22,884 nt of DNA, from the NCBI GenBank assembly GCA_902490325.1, contig CABUDJ010000029.1, positions 1-22,884 of the forward strand. Direction: 5' to 3'. Shown here in pieces: positions 1-8,620 of this stretch. The notes below the pieces were generated by a model. That model saw only the letters and a list, made by a program, of their open reading frames with translations, was not told the DNA's origin and did no database searches. A program made the position numbers and the translations under genes. This DNA is from an uncultured Collinsella sp. GTDB taxonomy: Bacteria; Actinomycetota; Coriobacteriia; Coriobacteriales; Coriobacteriaceae. The stretch's first letter is position 1; the number at the start of each line of letters is the position of its first letter.

Positions 1-183
1 TGGAGAGAGCGCTCCCGCAAACTGCCTCTTGACAACTTATAGGAGCGTCGGTTTTTATTTCGCGAAATTCGGTATGGTTGAGGGTGATCGGTTAAACGTA
101 GTAGATAGGCGCATTTCGTGGCAAACGAATCAAGCCGAGGTACAAAATAGCCCCCGCCCTAGAAAAATCGTCGGCAAGGTAGC
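1..183. other. Gene-free left edge
   Basis: No convincing gene is seen in this edge. A TTGACA hexamer at 29-34 is followed 18 nt later by TTTTAT, which could be a weak rightward promoter. However, the next gene on the right is on the other strand, so there is nothing obvious for it to drive. The stretch is more AT-rich than the genes and is probably the 3' flank of the 292-3605 cluster. Confidence 0.3.
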
Positions 184-218
184 AAAAAGCCCCGCGGGCA
201 GGAGGCTGCTCGCGGGGC
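184..218 (-). terminator. Rho-independent terminator of the minus-strand cluster
   Basis: Read on the minus strand, GCCCCGCG (218-211) pairs with CGCGGGGC (196-189) and is followed at once by five T (188-184). It lies about 70 nt past the stop codon of the Gfo/Idh/MocA gene. It fits a terminator closing the SDR, MFS and oxidoreductase genes. Confidence 0.8.
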
Positions 219-291
219 GAAGAAGAGGGGCTTATTTGTGGCGGACCGAGGGGCTCGGCATGGGGTTTCTGCCGCGGTCGCTCTTAAGGCA

Positions 292-1332
292 TTACAGCTC
301 GACGAGCTGGCCGGTCTCGGCGGCCTCCTTGATGGCGTTGAGAAGTGTGAGCGTCTTAACGTTGTCGGCGGGGGTCACGACGGGCTCGACCTCGCGACGA
401 ACGACCTTCACAAAGTGCTTGAGCTGCATCTTGTGCGGCAGTGCCGGATCGACGGCCGGAATCTCCATCTGCAGCGGCTTGTGCCAGTTGGAGGCGCCGT
501 CGTAGGAGAACTGGTGCAGGCGGGGCAGCGACAAGGCGCCTAGGGTTCCGCCGATAAAGTAGGCGTCGGCGTCGAAGGGGCGGTACTGCGGATCCTCGCG
601 AGCGGTTGCCTCCCAGTTCCAGGGGCTGGCGGTGGCGTCGGAGATGGTCATGCTCGCGAGCGCGCCATCGGCAAAACGGACGTTGACCACGGCGGAGTCC
701 TCGGTCTCAAAACCGCGGGCGGCGCTGGACTGCATGCCCTGGACGGCAACGGGCTCGCCCAGCAGGTAACGGAGCAGGTCGACGTCGTGCACCAGGTTGA
801 CCAGGATCGGGCCGGCACCCTTCTTGCGGCGCCACTCGACATCGAAGTACTCGTCGTTCTTATAGATCATGTAGTGGAAGCTCGATACGGTGAGCTTGCC
901 CAGTTCGCCGGACTCGATGATCTCCTTGGCCTTGTTGACGAAGGGGTTGTGGCGACGGTGCTGGCCCACGAGCACGGGCACGCCGGCGGTCTCGGCCTCG
1001 GCGGCGAAGGCCTGAGCATCCTCGAGGTCGTTGGAGATCGGCTTTTCGACCAGCGGCACGATGTTGCGCTTGATGGCCTCGCGGGCAACGCCCAGATGCA
1101 GGTCGTTGGGGGTGGCGATAATGACGGCCTCGGGCTTGACCTCGTCCATCATCTGGGCGGGATCGGTATAAAACGGCACGCCGGCGGCCTCGGCCGTGGC
1201 GCGGGCGCCCTCAAAGGCGTCAGCGATGGCGACGAGCTCGGCATCGGGCTCCTCGGTGACAAAGCGGATGTGGTTGCGGCCCATGGCGCCGGCGCCGATA
1301 ACGGCAATGCGGACGGGGTTGAGCTCAGACAT
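292..1332 (-). CDS. Gfo/Idh/MocA family NAD(P)-dependent oxidoreductase
   Basis: A soluble 346-residue dehydrogenase of the glucose-fructose oxidoreductase/inositol dehydrogenase family. These enzymes oxidise or reduce a hydroxyl on a sugar, polyol or derivative using NAD(P). The N-terminal Rossmann motif AVIGAGAMGRNH is at residues 10-21, the family EKP motif at 96-98, and the substrate-domain motif NLVHDVDLL at 180-188 supplies the usual His/Asp pair. Length is normal. The start is supported by GGAG five nt upstream. It is the last gene of a minus-strand group with an OFA-type MFS carrier and an SDR, and is followed by a terminator. A 70-bp gap with a palindrome separates it from the MFS gene, so expression may be partly independent. 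The substrate cannot be told from sequence; inositol-like polyols or sugar acids are plausible. Confidence 0.9.
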   Translation of the reverse strand: MSELNPVRIAVIGAGAMGRNHIRFVTEEPDAELVAIADAFEGARATAEAAGVPFYTDPAQMMDEVKPEAVIIATPNDLHLGVAREAIKRNIVPLVEKPISNDLEDAQAFAAEAETAGVPVLVGQHRRHNPFVNKAKEIIESGELGKLTVSSFHYMIYKNDEYFDVEWRRKKGAGPILVNLVHDVDLLRYLLGEPVAVQGMQSSAARGFETEDSAVVNVRFADGALASMTISDATASPWNWEATAREDPQYRPFDADAYFIGGTLGALSLPRLHQFSYDGASNWHKPLQMEIPAVDPALPHKMQLKHFVKVVRREVEPVVTPADNVKTLTLLNAIKEAAETGQLVEL

Positions 1333-1362
1333 TTCGACTCCTTAATACTGGTGACCGGTGGA

Positions 1363-1393
1363 ATGCGACAAAGGGGCTGTCCCTTTGTCGCAT
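1363..1393. repeat. Intergenic palindrome, family A copy 1
   Basis: A 13-bp perfect stem (ATGCGACAAAGGG and its complement) with a 5-nt loop. It begins 8 nt downstream of the MFS stop codon. The inner 23 nt are the exact reverse complement of those in the copy at 15926-15958. There is no T-run, so a classical terminator is unlikely. Confidence 0.85.
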
Positions 1394-1401
1394 CGGTAAA
1401 A

Positions 1402-2658
1402 CTAGGCGGACTTCTTCTTGCTGTCGGAGACCATCATGTAGACGGTGAGCACGACGGCGATGGCGGCGATCACAATGGCGCCGTAGAAGGACTGCTGGTA
1501 GGCGGCGCTGCCGGCCTCGGCGTGATACAGCACAGCGGTGATGGGCTGGCTGATCCAGGTGGAAGCGGCGTAGCCCAAAAACATGATGCCGTAGTTGACG
1601 CCGATGTTGCTGGTGCCAAAGGCGCCACCGGTGAGCGGCGGGTAGATGACGAGCAGAGCGCCAAAGCTAAAGCCGAGCAGGGCGAGCGCCACAAAGAACA
1701 TGCTCTGCGTAAAGCTCATCGACATGATGACGAGTGCGATGATGGTGACGACAAGGCTGATGAGCAGCGACTTATAGGCGCCGAGCTTGTCGATGATCTG
1801 GCCAAAGGACAGGCGGCCAACCAAGTTGGCGCAGGTGTTGACGGAGACCACCACACCGCCGAGGGCGACGGCCGCGGCGCTCGTGGGGTCGGCGAAGAGC
1901 TGGACGGCGGCAATGGAGGCAACCTTGCCCACGAGCAGGGTGCCCGCGGTGGCGGCAAAGGCGAAGGTGACGATGAGGACCCAGAAGCGCGGGGTCTTGA
2001 CCATCTCGCCCGGGGTGAGGTCGCCGAAGGTGCCGGCGTGCGCGCCGCCCTTGGGGGCCTCGAAGCCCTCGGGCAGCCAACCGGCCTCGGGGGCCTTCAG
2101 GAACAGGGCGGAGGCGGCGATCGTCACAAAGAAGATGACGCCGAGCGCCTTAAGGGCGCCGAAGATGCCCAGGCTCGGGATGAGCAGCGAGGCGAGCACC
2201 GGGGACAGCACGGCGGGGCCGGCGGTCGAAGCGGCGAGCGTAATGCCGGAGGCGAGACCCTTCTTGTCGATGAACCACTTCTGACCCGTGGTGAGCGCCG
2301 GGTTGTAGCCCAGGCCGTTGCCAACGGCGGCGACGAGCGAGAACCACAGGTAGAACTGCCACGGCTCGGTGACGGTGCCGGACATGAACCAGCCCAGGCC
2401 GTAGCACACGGCGGCGGCGATCACGACGTTGCGCGGGCCGATCTTATCGGAGATACGGCCGGCGAAGATGCCCGTCACGGCCATGATGGTCTGAAAGACC
2501 GGGAAAGCCCAGGTAAGGGCACTCGACCACTCGGGGTAGACGGCGAGCAGGTTCTTGCTCACGACAGAATACAGCGCGATGGAGCTGATGAAGAACATGG
2601 TGACGCACGCGGCGGAAAGCACGACGGCGCGACCCTTGTTGGAGTTGCTGGAAGCCAT
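1402..2658 (-). CDS. MFS transporter, OFA (oxalate/formate antiporter-like) family
   Basis: A 418-residue inner-membrane carrier with about 12 hydrophobic segments. The motif GRISDKIGPR at residues 67-76 is the MFS loop 2-3 signature. WFIDKKGLASGI near 128-139 and the late motif FGTSNIGVNYG are typical of the OFA group, whose members exchange or import small carboxylates. The start is supported by AAAGAG four nt upstream. It lies 65 nt downstream of the SDR gene on the same strand and probably imports the compound that the SDR and the Gfo/Idh/MocA enzyme oxidise. The substrate is not determined. Because family members differ widely, the oxalate/formate label should be read as family name only. 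Confidence 0.87.
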   Translation of the reverse strand: MASSNSNKGRAVVLSAACVTMFFISSIALYSVVSKNLLAVYPEWSSALTWAFPVFQTIMAVTGIFAGRISDKIGPRNVVIAAAVCYGLGWFMSGTVTEPWQFYLWFSLVAAVGNGLGYNPALTTGQKWFIDKKGLASGITLAASTAGPAVLSPVLASLLIPSLGIFGALKALGVIFFVTIAASALFLKAPEAGWLPEGFEAPKGGAHAGTFGDLTPGEMVKTPRFWVLIVTFAFAATAGTLLVGKVASIAAVQLFADPTSAAAVALGGVVVSVNTCANLVGRLSFGQIIDKLGAYKSLLISLVVTIIALVIMSMSFTQSMFFVALALLGFSFGALLVIYPPLTGGAFGTSNIGVNYGIMFLGYAASTWISQPITAVLYHAEAGSAAYQQSFYGAIVIAAIAVVLTVYMMVSDSKKKSA

Positions 2659-2723
2659 TGGACTCTTTCTAATCGATGTGGGAGAGGAGCGGTCGTATCC
2701 GCGGGCCTCCCTGTTAGGTTGGT

Positions 2724-3605
2724 TTACTGGTCAGTTGGCTTGGCGACGCCGGACTCATCGGACCAAAGCTCGACACCCTTGTTCTTAAGGTAGTTGTCGG
2801 CATAGGCGCGACGGCCGCCGGGCTTGGCGGTGAGGTCGCCCATCATGTTGGAGAAGCCGCCGTCGACCTTGATGGCGTCGCCGGTGGTAAAGTCCGAGCG
2901 CGTGGACGCCAGAAACATGACGGCGTTGGCGATATCGCTGACCTCGCCGATGCGACGCGTGGCGATCAGGCGGCTGCGGCTCTTTTCGACCTCGGGGTCG
3001 GCGTAGAAGTTGGCCGACATCGGGGTCTTAACGAAGCAGGGCTCGACGCAGTTGGAGCGGACGCCGTAGGGGCCCCACTCGGCGGCGAGCATCTTGGACA
3101 TCATGTTGACGCCGGCCTTGGTGGAGCTGTACACGCCCGAGAACGTCTCGGGGGAGTGGCTGGCGACGGTCGAGATGTGCACCAGGCGGCCCTGGCCGGC
3201 CTTAATCATCTCGCGACCAAAGCGCTGCGAGGTGATGAAGTAGCCGGTGAGGTTGACGTTGATGACCTCGTTCCAGTCGGAGAGCGGCAGGTCCTCCATG
3301 GCGGCGAAGCGCAGGATGCCGGCGGTGTTGACGAGGACGTCGACGCGGCCGAAGTTGGCGATGGTGGCATCGACGGCGGCCTGAACCTCGGCCTCGTTGG
3401 TGGCGTTCATCTTGTAGCCCTCGGCGTGGATGCCAAACTCAGCGGCGAGGTCAGCGGCTGCGGCCTTGACCTTTTCCTCGTTCAGATCGAGCAGGACGAC
3501 GTTGGCGCCGTTGCGGGCGAACTCGCGGCAAATCTCGACGCCCATACCGCCGAGTGCGCCGGTCACGGCGCAGACATCGCCCTCGAGCTTAAGCCAGTTG
3601 CTCAT
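2724..3605 (-). CDS. SDR family NAD(P)-dependent oxidoreductase
   Basis: A 293-residue classical short-chain dehydrogenase/reductase, a soluble enzyme interconverting alcohols and ketones. The cofactor motif TGALGGMG is at residues 15-22, NTAG at 92-95, the catalytic Ser at about 144 (VHISTVAS) and the catalytic pair Y158-x3-K162 in YSSTK. The C-terminal DGGF motif of the family is present. A roughly 35-residue tail beyond it is longer than in typical 250-residue members. It is the first gene of the minus-strand cluster, divergent from a LysR regulator that probably controls it. Its position suggests a first catabolic oxidation step, but the substrate is unknown. Confidence 0.92.
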   Translation of the reverse strand: MSNWLKLEGDVCAVTGALGGMGVEICREFARNGANVVLLDLNEEKVKAAAADLAAEFGIHAEGYKMNATNEAEVQAAVDATIANFGRVDVLVNTAGILRFAAMEDLPLSDWNEVINVNLTGYFITSQRFGREMIKAGQGRLVHISTVASHSPETFSGVYSSTKAGVNMMSKMLAAEWGPYGVRSNCVEPCFVKTPMSANFYADPEVEKSRSRLIATRRIGEVSDIANAVMFLASTRSDFTTGDAIKVDGGFSNMMGDLTAKPGGRRAYADNYLKNKGVELWSDESGVAKPTDQ

Positions 3606-3838
3606 AGGAACTTCCCTTCTTGTGCCTCCCTGTGGGTCGTTCCCATTAATCGACCCACGTGGTTTTCGCAGGTTATCGTATGCTTTGCATTTACGCAGGT
3701 GAATTGCATATTTGTTAGAATGGCGTTAACCGTAGGTTTACACTGTGCAATGCAGTTTATGCTTAGCCGAGCGCGTGACCTGCGAAAACAACCCCCTGTG
3801 GCGCCATGTGGCCACGGGCGCGAAAACGGGAGATTGAC
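3606..3838. promoter_or_regulatory. Divergent SDR / LysR control region
   Basis: This AT-richer gap lies between the divergent SDR and LysR genes. TTTCGCAGGT (3664-3673) and TTACGCAGGT (3691-3700) are direct repeats 27 bp apart. An inverted copy, ACCTGCGAAA, is at 3778-3787, extending to a 12-bp match (3662-3673 against 3778-3789). A possible minus-strand promoter is TTCACC (3703-3698), 17 nt, TACGAT (3680-3675), overlapping the second repeat. An 8-bp inverted repeat GTGGGTCG / CGACCCAC (3632-3639, 3651-3658) lies in the SDR leader. The repeats are candidate LysR sites; this is inference from position. Confidence 0.5.
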
Positions 3839-4717
3839 GTGTACGATCGACGACTTGAGGCCATATCGGCCGCCGCGGAGCTGGGAAGCTTCTCGCGTGC
3901 GGCGGCAAAATTGCGCGTATCGACTCCGGCGCTCGTCAAGCAGGTGTCGGGTTTCGAGGCCGAGTTTGGCATCACGCTGTTCGAACGCTCGCACTCGGGC
4001 GTCAAGGTGACACCGGCGGGTGCTCTGCTGATGGACGACGCGCGCTCGATCATGCGGCAGTCCGAGGACGCGCTGCGCCGTGCCCGACGCGCCGCGGGCG
4101 ATGGCGGTGCCGTGCGCCTGGGCGTGTCGATGATGTGCCCAGGGCGCCAAACGCTGTCGATGTGGACGGGTGTGCACGAGCTGGAGCCATCGCTGCGATT
4201 TGAGATCGTGCCGGTAAGCGATCTCTATGACGAGCGCGAATCCGTCATGCGCAGCCTTGGTCGCGAGGTAGATGTGGTGCAGTCGAGTTTTTCGACCCCG
4301 CGCTGGGGCGACACCTGCCAAAAGCTCCACATCGTCAACGTGCCGTTTTATATCGACGTGCCGCGCGCGAGCCCGCTGGCGCGCAAGACGCGCATCACGG
4401 TTGCCGACCTGGAGGGCATGCGTCTGCGCGTACTCCGTCACGGCAACGATGCCATGGACAGCCTGCGCATTGACCTTTTGGCCGACGGTGGCGTGGACGT
4501 GATCGACGTGGATAGCTTCGACTTTGCGCTCTTTAACGAGGCGGAGGAAAAGGGCGATGCGGTGCTCACCTGCGGAGCGTGGTCGGGGGTGCACCCGGCC
4601 TTTGTAGGCGTGCCGTTCCTGTGCGGCCGCGAGGTGCCGGTCTTTTTGCACTACCCGCTCGAGCCCACCCTCCAAGTCCAAAAATTCGTCAACGCCATGG
4701 CCCAACTCCTCAACTAG
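3839..4717 (+). CDS. LysR family transcriptional regulator
   Basis: A 292-residue DNA-binding regulator with the usual LysR layout. The winged helix-turn-helix is at residues 10-60 (GSFSRAAAKLRVSTPALVKQ in the recognition region) and an effector-binding domain follows. I chose the GTG at 3839 because GGGAG sits six nt upstream and the protein then starts right at the family's N-terminal helix; an ATG at 3806 in the same frame would add 11 residues without a ribosome site. It is divergent from the SDR-MFS-oxidoreductase genes, the classical arrangement for a LysR activator of its neighbours. The inducer is unknown. A strong terminator follows the stop codon. Confidence 0.88.
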   Translation: MYDRRLEAISAAAELGSFSRAAAKLRVSTPALVKQVSGFEAEFGITLFERSHSGVKVTPAGALLMDDARSIMRQSEDALRRARRAAGDGGAVRLGVSMMCPGRQTLSMWTGVHELEPSLRFEIVPVSDLYDERESVMRSLGREVDVVQSSFSTPRWGDTCQKLHIVNVPFYIDVPRASPLARKTRITVADLEGMRLRVLRHGNDAMDSLRIDLLADGGVDVIDVDSFDFALFNEAEEKGDAVLTCGAWSGVHPAFVGVPFLCGREVPVFLHYPLEPTLQVQKFVNAMAQLLN

Positions 4718-4733
4718 TTCATCCTTACAAAAC

Positions 4734-4761
4734 GAGGCCCTGGCCAAACGGCCAGGGCCTC
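4734..4761 (+). terminator. Terminator after the LysR gene, probably bidirectional
   Basis: GAGGCCCTGGCC (4734-4745) pairs perfectly with GGCCAGGGCCTC (4750-4761) around a 4-nt loop. T-rich sequence (CTTTTATTCTGTTTT) follows on the plus strand. On the minus strand the hairpin is followed by GTTTTG, so it may also stop transcripts from the exporter genes. Confidence 0.85.
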
Positions 4762-4803
4762 ACCAACTTTTATTCTGTTTTAATGACGGGTTGATTGCGC
4801 GCA

Positions 4804-4909
4804 GGAGGTCTCCCAGGCGGGCCGGGGTGTAACTTCCGCGCGCAGTTTCGCAGCGAAGCGAGAATGTTTGAGCACGGAGGTTACACCCCGGCCCGCCTGG
4901 GAGACCTCC
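4804..4909. repeat. 30-bp perfect inverted repeat between convergent genes
   Basis: The arms 4804-4833 and 4880-4909 are perfect reverse complements of 30 nt, beginning GGAGGTCTCCCAGG. They surround 46 nt that contain smaller self-complementary pieces (TCGC...GCGA). The element ends 15 nt before the stop codon of the broken ABC gene. No coding potential is evident. It is far longer than a terminator stem needs to be. Confidence 0.85.
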
Positions 4910-4924
4910 GTGGAACAAACCTAC

Positions 4925-6813
4925 CTACTCGAGCTCAAACGCACCCGTGTACAGCTGGTAGTAATACCCGCGCTTGGCGATCAGCTCGTCGTGGTTGCCG
5001 CGCTCGATGATGCGGCCGTGATCAAGACAGATGATCGCGTCGGAGTTGCGCACGGTGGACAGGCGGTGTGCGATGACAAACGTCGTGCGGCCTTCCATGA
5101 GCTTGTCCATGCCCGCCTGCACGATGGCTTCGGTGCGGGTGTCGATGGAGCTCGTAGCCTCGTCCAGAATCATTGCCGGCGGATCGGCGACACCCGCCTG
5201 CCCGACGGCTACGACACCATGCTCAGCATGGTGTCGTAGCCGTCGGGCAGGCGGGTGATAAAGTCGTCGGCGCCCGCGAGCTTGGCCGCCGCGATGCACT
5301 CCTCGTCGGAAGCGTCCAGGTTGCCGTAGCGGATGTTATCCATCACGGTGCCGGTGAACAGGTTTACGTCCTGCAGCACGACGCCCAGCGAGCGGCGCAG
5401 ATCGGCCTTGCGGATCTTGTTGACGTTGATGCCGTCGTAGCGGATCTTGCCGTCGGCGATGTCGTAGAAGCGGTTGATGAGGTTGGTGATGGTCGTCTTG
5501 CCGGCACCGGTGGCGCCGACAAACGCGACCTTCTGGCCCGGCTTGGCAAACACGGACACGCCGTGCAGCACCTCGTGGTCGGGCGTGTAGCCAAAGTCGA
5601 CGTTGTCCATGACCAGGTCGCCGCGCAGCGGCACGTACTCAATCTCGCCGGTTGCGCGGTGCGGATGTTTCCACGCCCACATGCCGGTGTGGTGGTCGGC
5701 CTCCTCGAGCTGCCAGGTATCGGGGTTCACCTGAGCGTTGACGAGCGTCACATAGCCTTCGTCGGCTTCGGGCTCCTCGTCGATGAGCTCAAAGATACGG
5801 TCGGCGCCGGCGAGGCCCATGACCACGGCGTTGATCTGCTGCGAGATCTGGCCGATCTGTCCGCAGAACTGCTTGGTCATGTTGAGGAACGGCACCACGA
5901 CGGCGATGGACAACGCCATGCCCGAGATGCTCAGGTTAGGCACGCCCAGCGCCAGGAAAATGCCGCCGGCCAGTGCGACCAGCACATAGAGCAGGTTGCC
6001 CAGGTTCATAAGGATGGGCATGAGGATGTTGGCGTACATGTTGGCCTTCTGGGAAACCTCGAAGAGCTTTTCGTTGCGCTCGTCAAAATCGGCCTCGGCG
6101 GCAGACTCGTGGCAGAATGCCTTGACGACCTTCTGGCCGTTCATGACTTCCTCGATATGGCCCTCGACCACGCCGAGCTCGGTCTGCTGCGCAATAAAGA
6201 AACGCGCGGAGTTGGAGCCGAGCAGCTTGGTCATAAAGGTCATAAAGGCGACGCCGGCCACAATGACCAGGCACATCCACACGCTGTAGTACAGCATGAT
6301 AAAGAACACCGTGACGATGACGATGGTCGTCATGAGCAGGTTGGGCAGCGACTGACTGATCATCTGGCGCAGCGTGTCGATGTCGTTGGTGTAGTGGCTC
6401 ATGATGTCGCCGCGCTGGTGCGTGTCGAAGTAGCGAATTGGCAGGTCCTGCATGCGGTTGAACATCTTCTCGCGCAGCTTCTCGAGCGAGCCCTGCGTGA
6501 CGATGGCCATGGCGCGGTTCCAGAACAGCGAGGACAGGATGCCGACGCCGTAGATGCAGGCGAGGGTGGTCACGAGCTGTGCGATCTTGGGCTGTGCGGC
6601 TTCCCAATCGCCCGACTGCCACGATTCGCTAATAATCTGCAGAGCGCTCTGAAGGAAGGTCGCGCCGATGGAGTTGATGATGGCGCAGAGTACCACGCCG
6701 ACGACGACGAGGGGCAAAAGCACGGGGTAGAAGCCAAAGAGCATCTTGATCAGGCGCGTCATGGTGCCACCCTTGCGGTTGAGCGCGCGCTCAGCGGTCG
6801 TTGCCTTACTCAT
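4925..6813 (-). pseudogene. ABC exporter half-transporter (TM288-like), broken by a fold-back insertion
   Basis: Second half of a heterodimeric multidrug-type ABC exporter: a transmembrane domain then a nucleotide-binding domain. The intact part runs from 6813 to about 5225. It has six hydrophobic segments, Walker A GATGAGKTT at residues 433-441 and Q-loop Q481. After LPDGYDTMLS the frame runs into an inverted copy of the preceding 33 nt and stops at 5209. The rest resumes in another frame from about 5190 to 4925: Walker B MILDEATSS, then IAHRLST (H-loop) and a normal end FELE. The signature segment (LSQGQ-type, about 20 codons) is missing. All remaining parts are well conserved, so the break is recent or an assembly error. 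The start overlaps the upstream partner by 8 nt. If real, the exporter cannot complete its ATP sites. Confidence 0.85.
5191..5257. repeat. Perfect 33-bp fold-back palindrome inside the ABC gene
   Basis: The arms 5191-5223 and 5225-5257 are exact reverse complements around a single C at 5224. The right arm is the native coding sequence for TRLPDGYDTML; the left arm is its inverted duplicate and stands where the ABC signature should be encoded. Confidence 0.95.
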
Positions 6814-8620
6814 GTGCCTCGCCTCCTTCCTGGGTCTGAGCTTGCGTTACGGATGCCTCGGTGTCGGCCTCGACGGCCCCTTCGCCCTCGGCAGACATCT
6901 TGTTTTGCGAGGTAAAAGTCTCGCGGTAGATCTCGCTCGTCTTAAGCAGCTCGTCGTGGTTACCGATCTGCGCGATGCGGCCGCCCTCCATGACGATGAT
7001 GCGGTCTGCGTCCTGCACGGAGCTGATGCGCTGGGCGATGATGAGCTTGGTCGTGTTGGGCAGATAGCTTGCCAACCCTGCGCGAATCTTGGCGTCGGTC
7101 TTGGTGTCGACGGCGCTGGTGGAGTCGTCCAGGATCAAGATCTTGGGGCGACGCAGCAGGGCGCGCGCAATGCACAGGCGCTGCTTCTGACCGCCGGAAA
7201 CATTGGAGCCGCCCTGTTCGATCCAGGTGTCATAGCCCTTGGGGAAGCCATCGACAAACTCATCGGCGCAGGCCAGATGTGCCGCCTCGCGGACTTCCTC
7301 GTCGGTGGCGTTCGGGTCGCCCCAGCGCAGGTTTTCGGCAATGGTGCCGCTAAACAGTACGTTTTTCTGCAGCACCATGGCCACCTGGTGGCGCAGGGCG
7401 TCCAAGTCGTAGTTGCGCACGTCCATGCCGCCCACGCGCACGGTGCCCTCGGTGGCGTCGTACAGGCGGGCGATGAGGTTAACGAGCGTGGACTTGGCCG
7501 AGCCGGTACCGCCGATGATGCCGATGGTTTCGCCGCTCTTAATGTGCAGGTCGATATCGTCGAGCGCCTGGCGCTTTGCATGCGCGGAATACTTAAAGCT
7601 CACGTGGTCAAAGTCGATGGAACCGTCGGCAACCTCGAGCACGGGCTCGGCGGGATCGGCGATCGTGGGCTCGGCGGCCAGCACCTCGGTAATGCGGTGC
7701 GCCGATTCGTCGGCCATGGTCACCATGACAAAGATCATCGACAGCTGCATCAGGCTCATGAGGATCGCGAAGCCATAGGTAAAGATCGAGGAGAGCTGGC
7801 CCACGTCGAACAGCGTGCCCTGGCTCGTGATGATGAGCTTGGATCCCAGGTAGATGATGACGACAAACGCGCCGTTGACGCAGATGTTCATCATGGGGTT
7901 GTTAAAGGCGAGCAGCTTCTCGGCGCGGGTGAAGTCCATCTGGACGTCGCGTGCGGCGGTCGCGAATTTCTCCTTCTCAAAGTCTTCGCGCACGTAGCTC
8001 TTAACCACGCGCATGCCGGTGACGTTTTCCTCGACGGACTCGTTAAGGGCATCGTACTTGTGGAACACGCGCGAGAAGATGGGGCGCACCTTAAAGATGA
8101 TAAAGAACAGCCCAAAGCCCAGCAGCGGAATGATGACCAGGTAGACCATGGCAACGCTGCCGCCCATGATAAACGCCATGGTAAAGGCGAAGATCAATAC
8201 CAGCGGCGCGCGCACGGCGATACGGATGATCATCATAAAGGCCTGCTGCACGTTGTTGATATCGGTGGTCAGGCGCGTGACGAGCGAGGAGCTCGAGAAC
8301 TCATCGATGTTGGCAAAGCTGAACGTCTGGATCTTGTAGAACAGGTCGTGACGCAGGTTCTTGGCGAAGCCGCAGCTCGCATGGCTGCAGGTGACGCCGG
8401 CGGCGGCACCAAAAGCAAGCGACGTCAGCGCGATGAGCACCAAAAAGCCCGCGGTGGGAAGCATCTCGGCTACGGTGGCGCCGTCTTTGATGGCGTCGAT
8501 CAGGTTGGCGGTGATAAATGGAATCAGCATCTCGCAGAGCACCTCGCCAAGCACGAGCAATGGCGTGGCAACAGCGACTTTCATATAGTCGCGGATGCTG
8601 CCCATGAGGGTTTTAATCAT
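6806..8620 (-). CDS. ABC exporter half-transporter with degenerate ATP site (TM287-like)
   Basis: A 604-residue half-transporter: an N-terminal membrane domain with six predicted segments (about residues 15-300), then a nucleotide-binding domain. Walker A is GGTGSAKST (370-378), with Ala where Gly is usual before the Lys. The Q-loop is Q418, the signature VSGGQ (474-478) and Walker B ILILDD (494-499). The catalytic position after D498 is Asp499, not Glu, and the H-loop residue is Gln530 rather than His. These are the marks of the degenerate-site subunit in heterodimeric exporters. Its partner is the next gene, which is broken. It overlaps the MarR gene upstream and its partner downstream by 8 nt each, so all three are probably one transcript. 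The substrate is unknown; drugs or other amphipathic compounds are usual. Confidence 0.92.
   Translation of the reverse strand: MIKTLMGSIRDYMKVAVATPLLVLGEVLCEMLIPFITANLIDAIKDGATVAEMLPTAGFLVLIALTSLAFGAAAGVTCSHASCGFAKNLRHDLFYKIQTFSFANIDEFSSSSLVTRLTTDINNVQQAFMMIIRIAVRAPLVLIFAFTMAFIMGGSVAMVYLVIIPLLGFGLFFIIFKVRPIFSRVFHKYDALNESVEENVTGMRVVKSYVREDFEKEKFATAARDVQMDFTRAEKLLAFNNPMMNICVNGAFVVIIYLGSKLIITSQGTLFDVGQLSSIFTYGFAILMSLMQLSMIFVMVTMADESAHRITEVLAAEPTIADPAEPVLEVADGSIDFDHVSFKYSAHAKRQALDDIDLHIKSGETIGIIGGTGSAKSTLVNLIARLYDATEGTVRVGGMDVRNYDLDALRHQVAMVLQKNVLFSGTIAENLRWGDPNATDEEVREAAHLACADEFVDGFPKGYDTWIEQGGSNVSGGQKQRLCIARALLRRPKILILDDSTSAVDTKTDAKIRAGLASYLPNTTKLIIAQRISSVQDADRIIVMEGGRIAQIGNHDELLKTSEIYRETFTSQNKMSAEGEGAVEADTEASVTQAQTQEGGEAHE

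Noticed and set aside
787..2793. Long plus-strand open frame of 668 codons opposite the MFS and oxidoreductase genes
   Set aside because: It is antisense to clearly conserved genes, has Gly/Asp/His-rich nonsense composition and arises from high GC at third positions.
4548..4562. GGCGGAGGAAAA-like string within the LysR gene as a third copy of the short repeat
   Set aside because: Only about 11 nt match, the flanks do not align, and it encodes a normal part of the effector domain.
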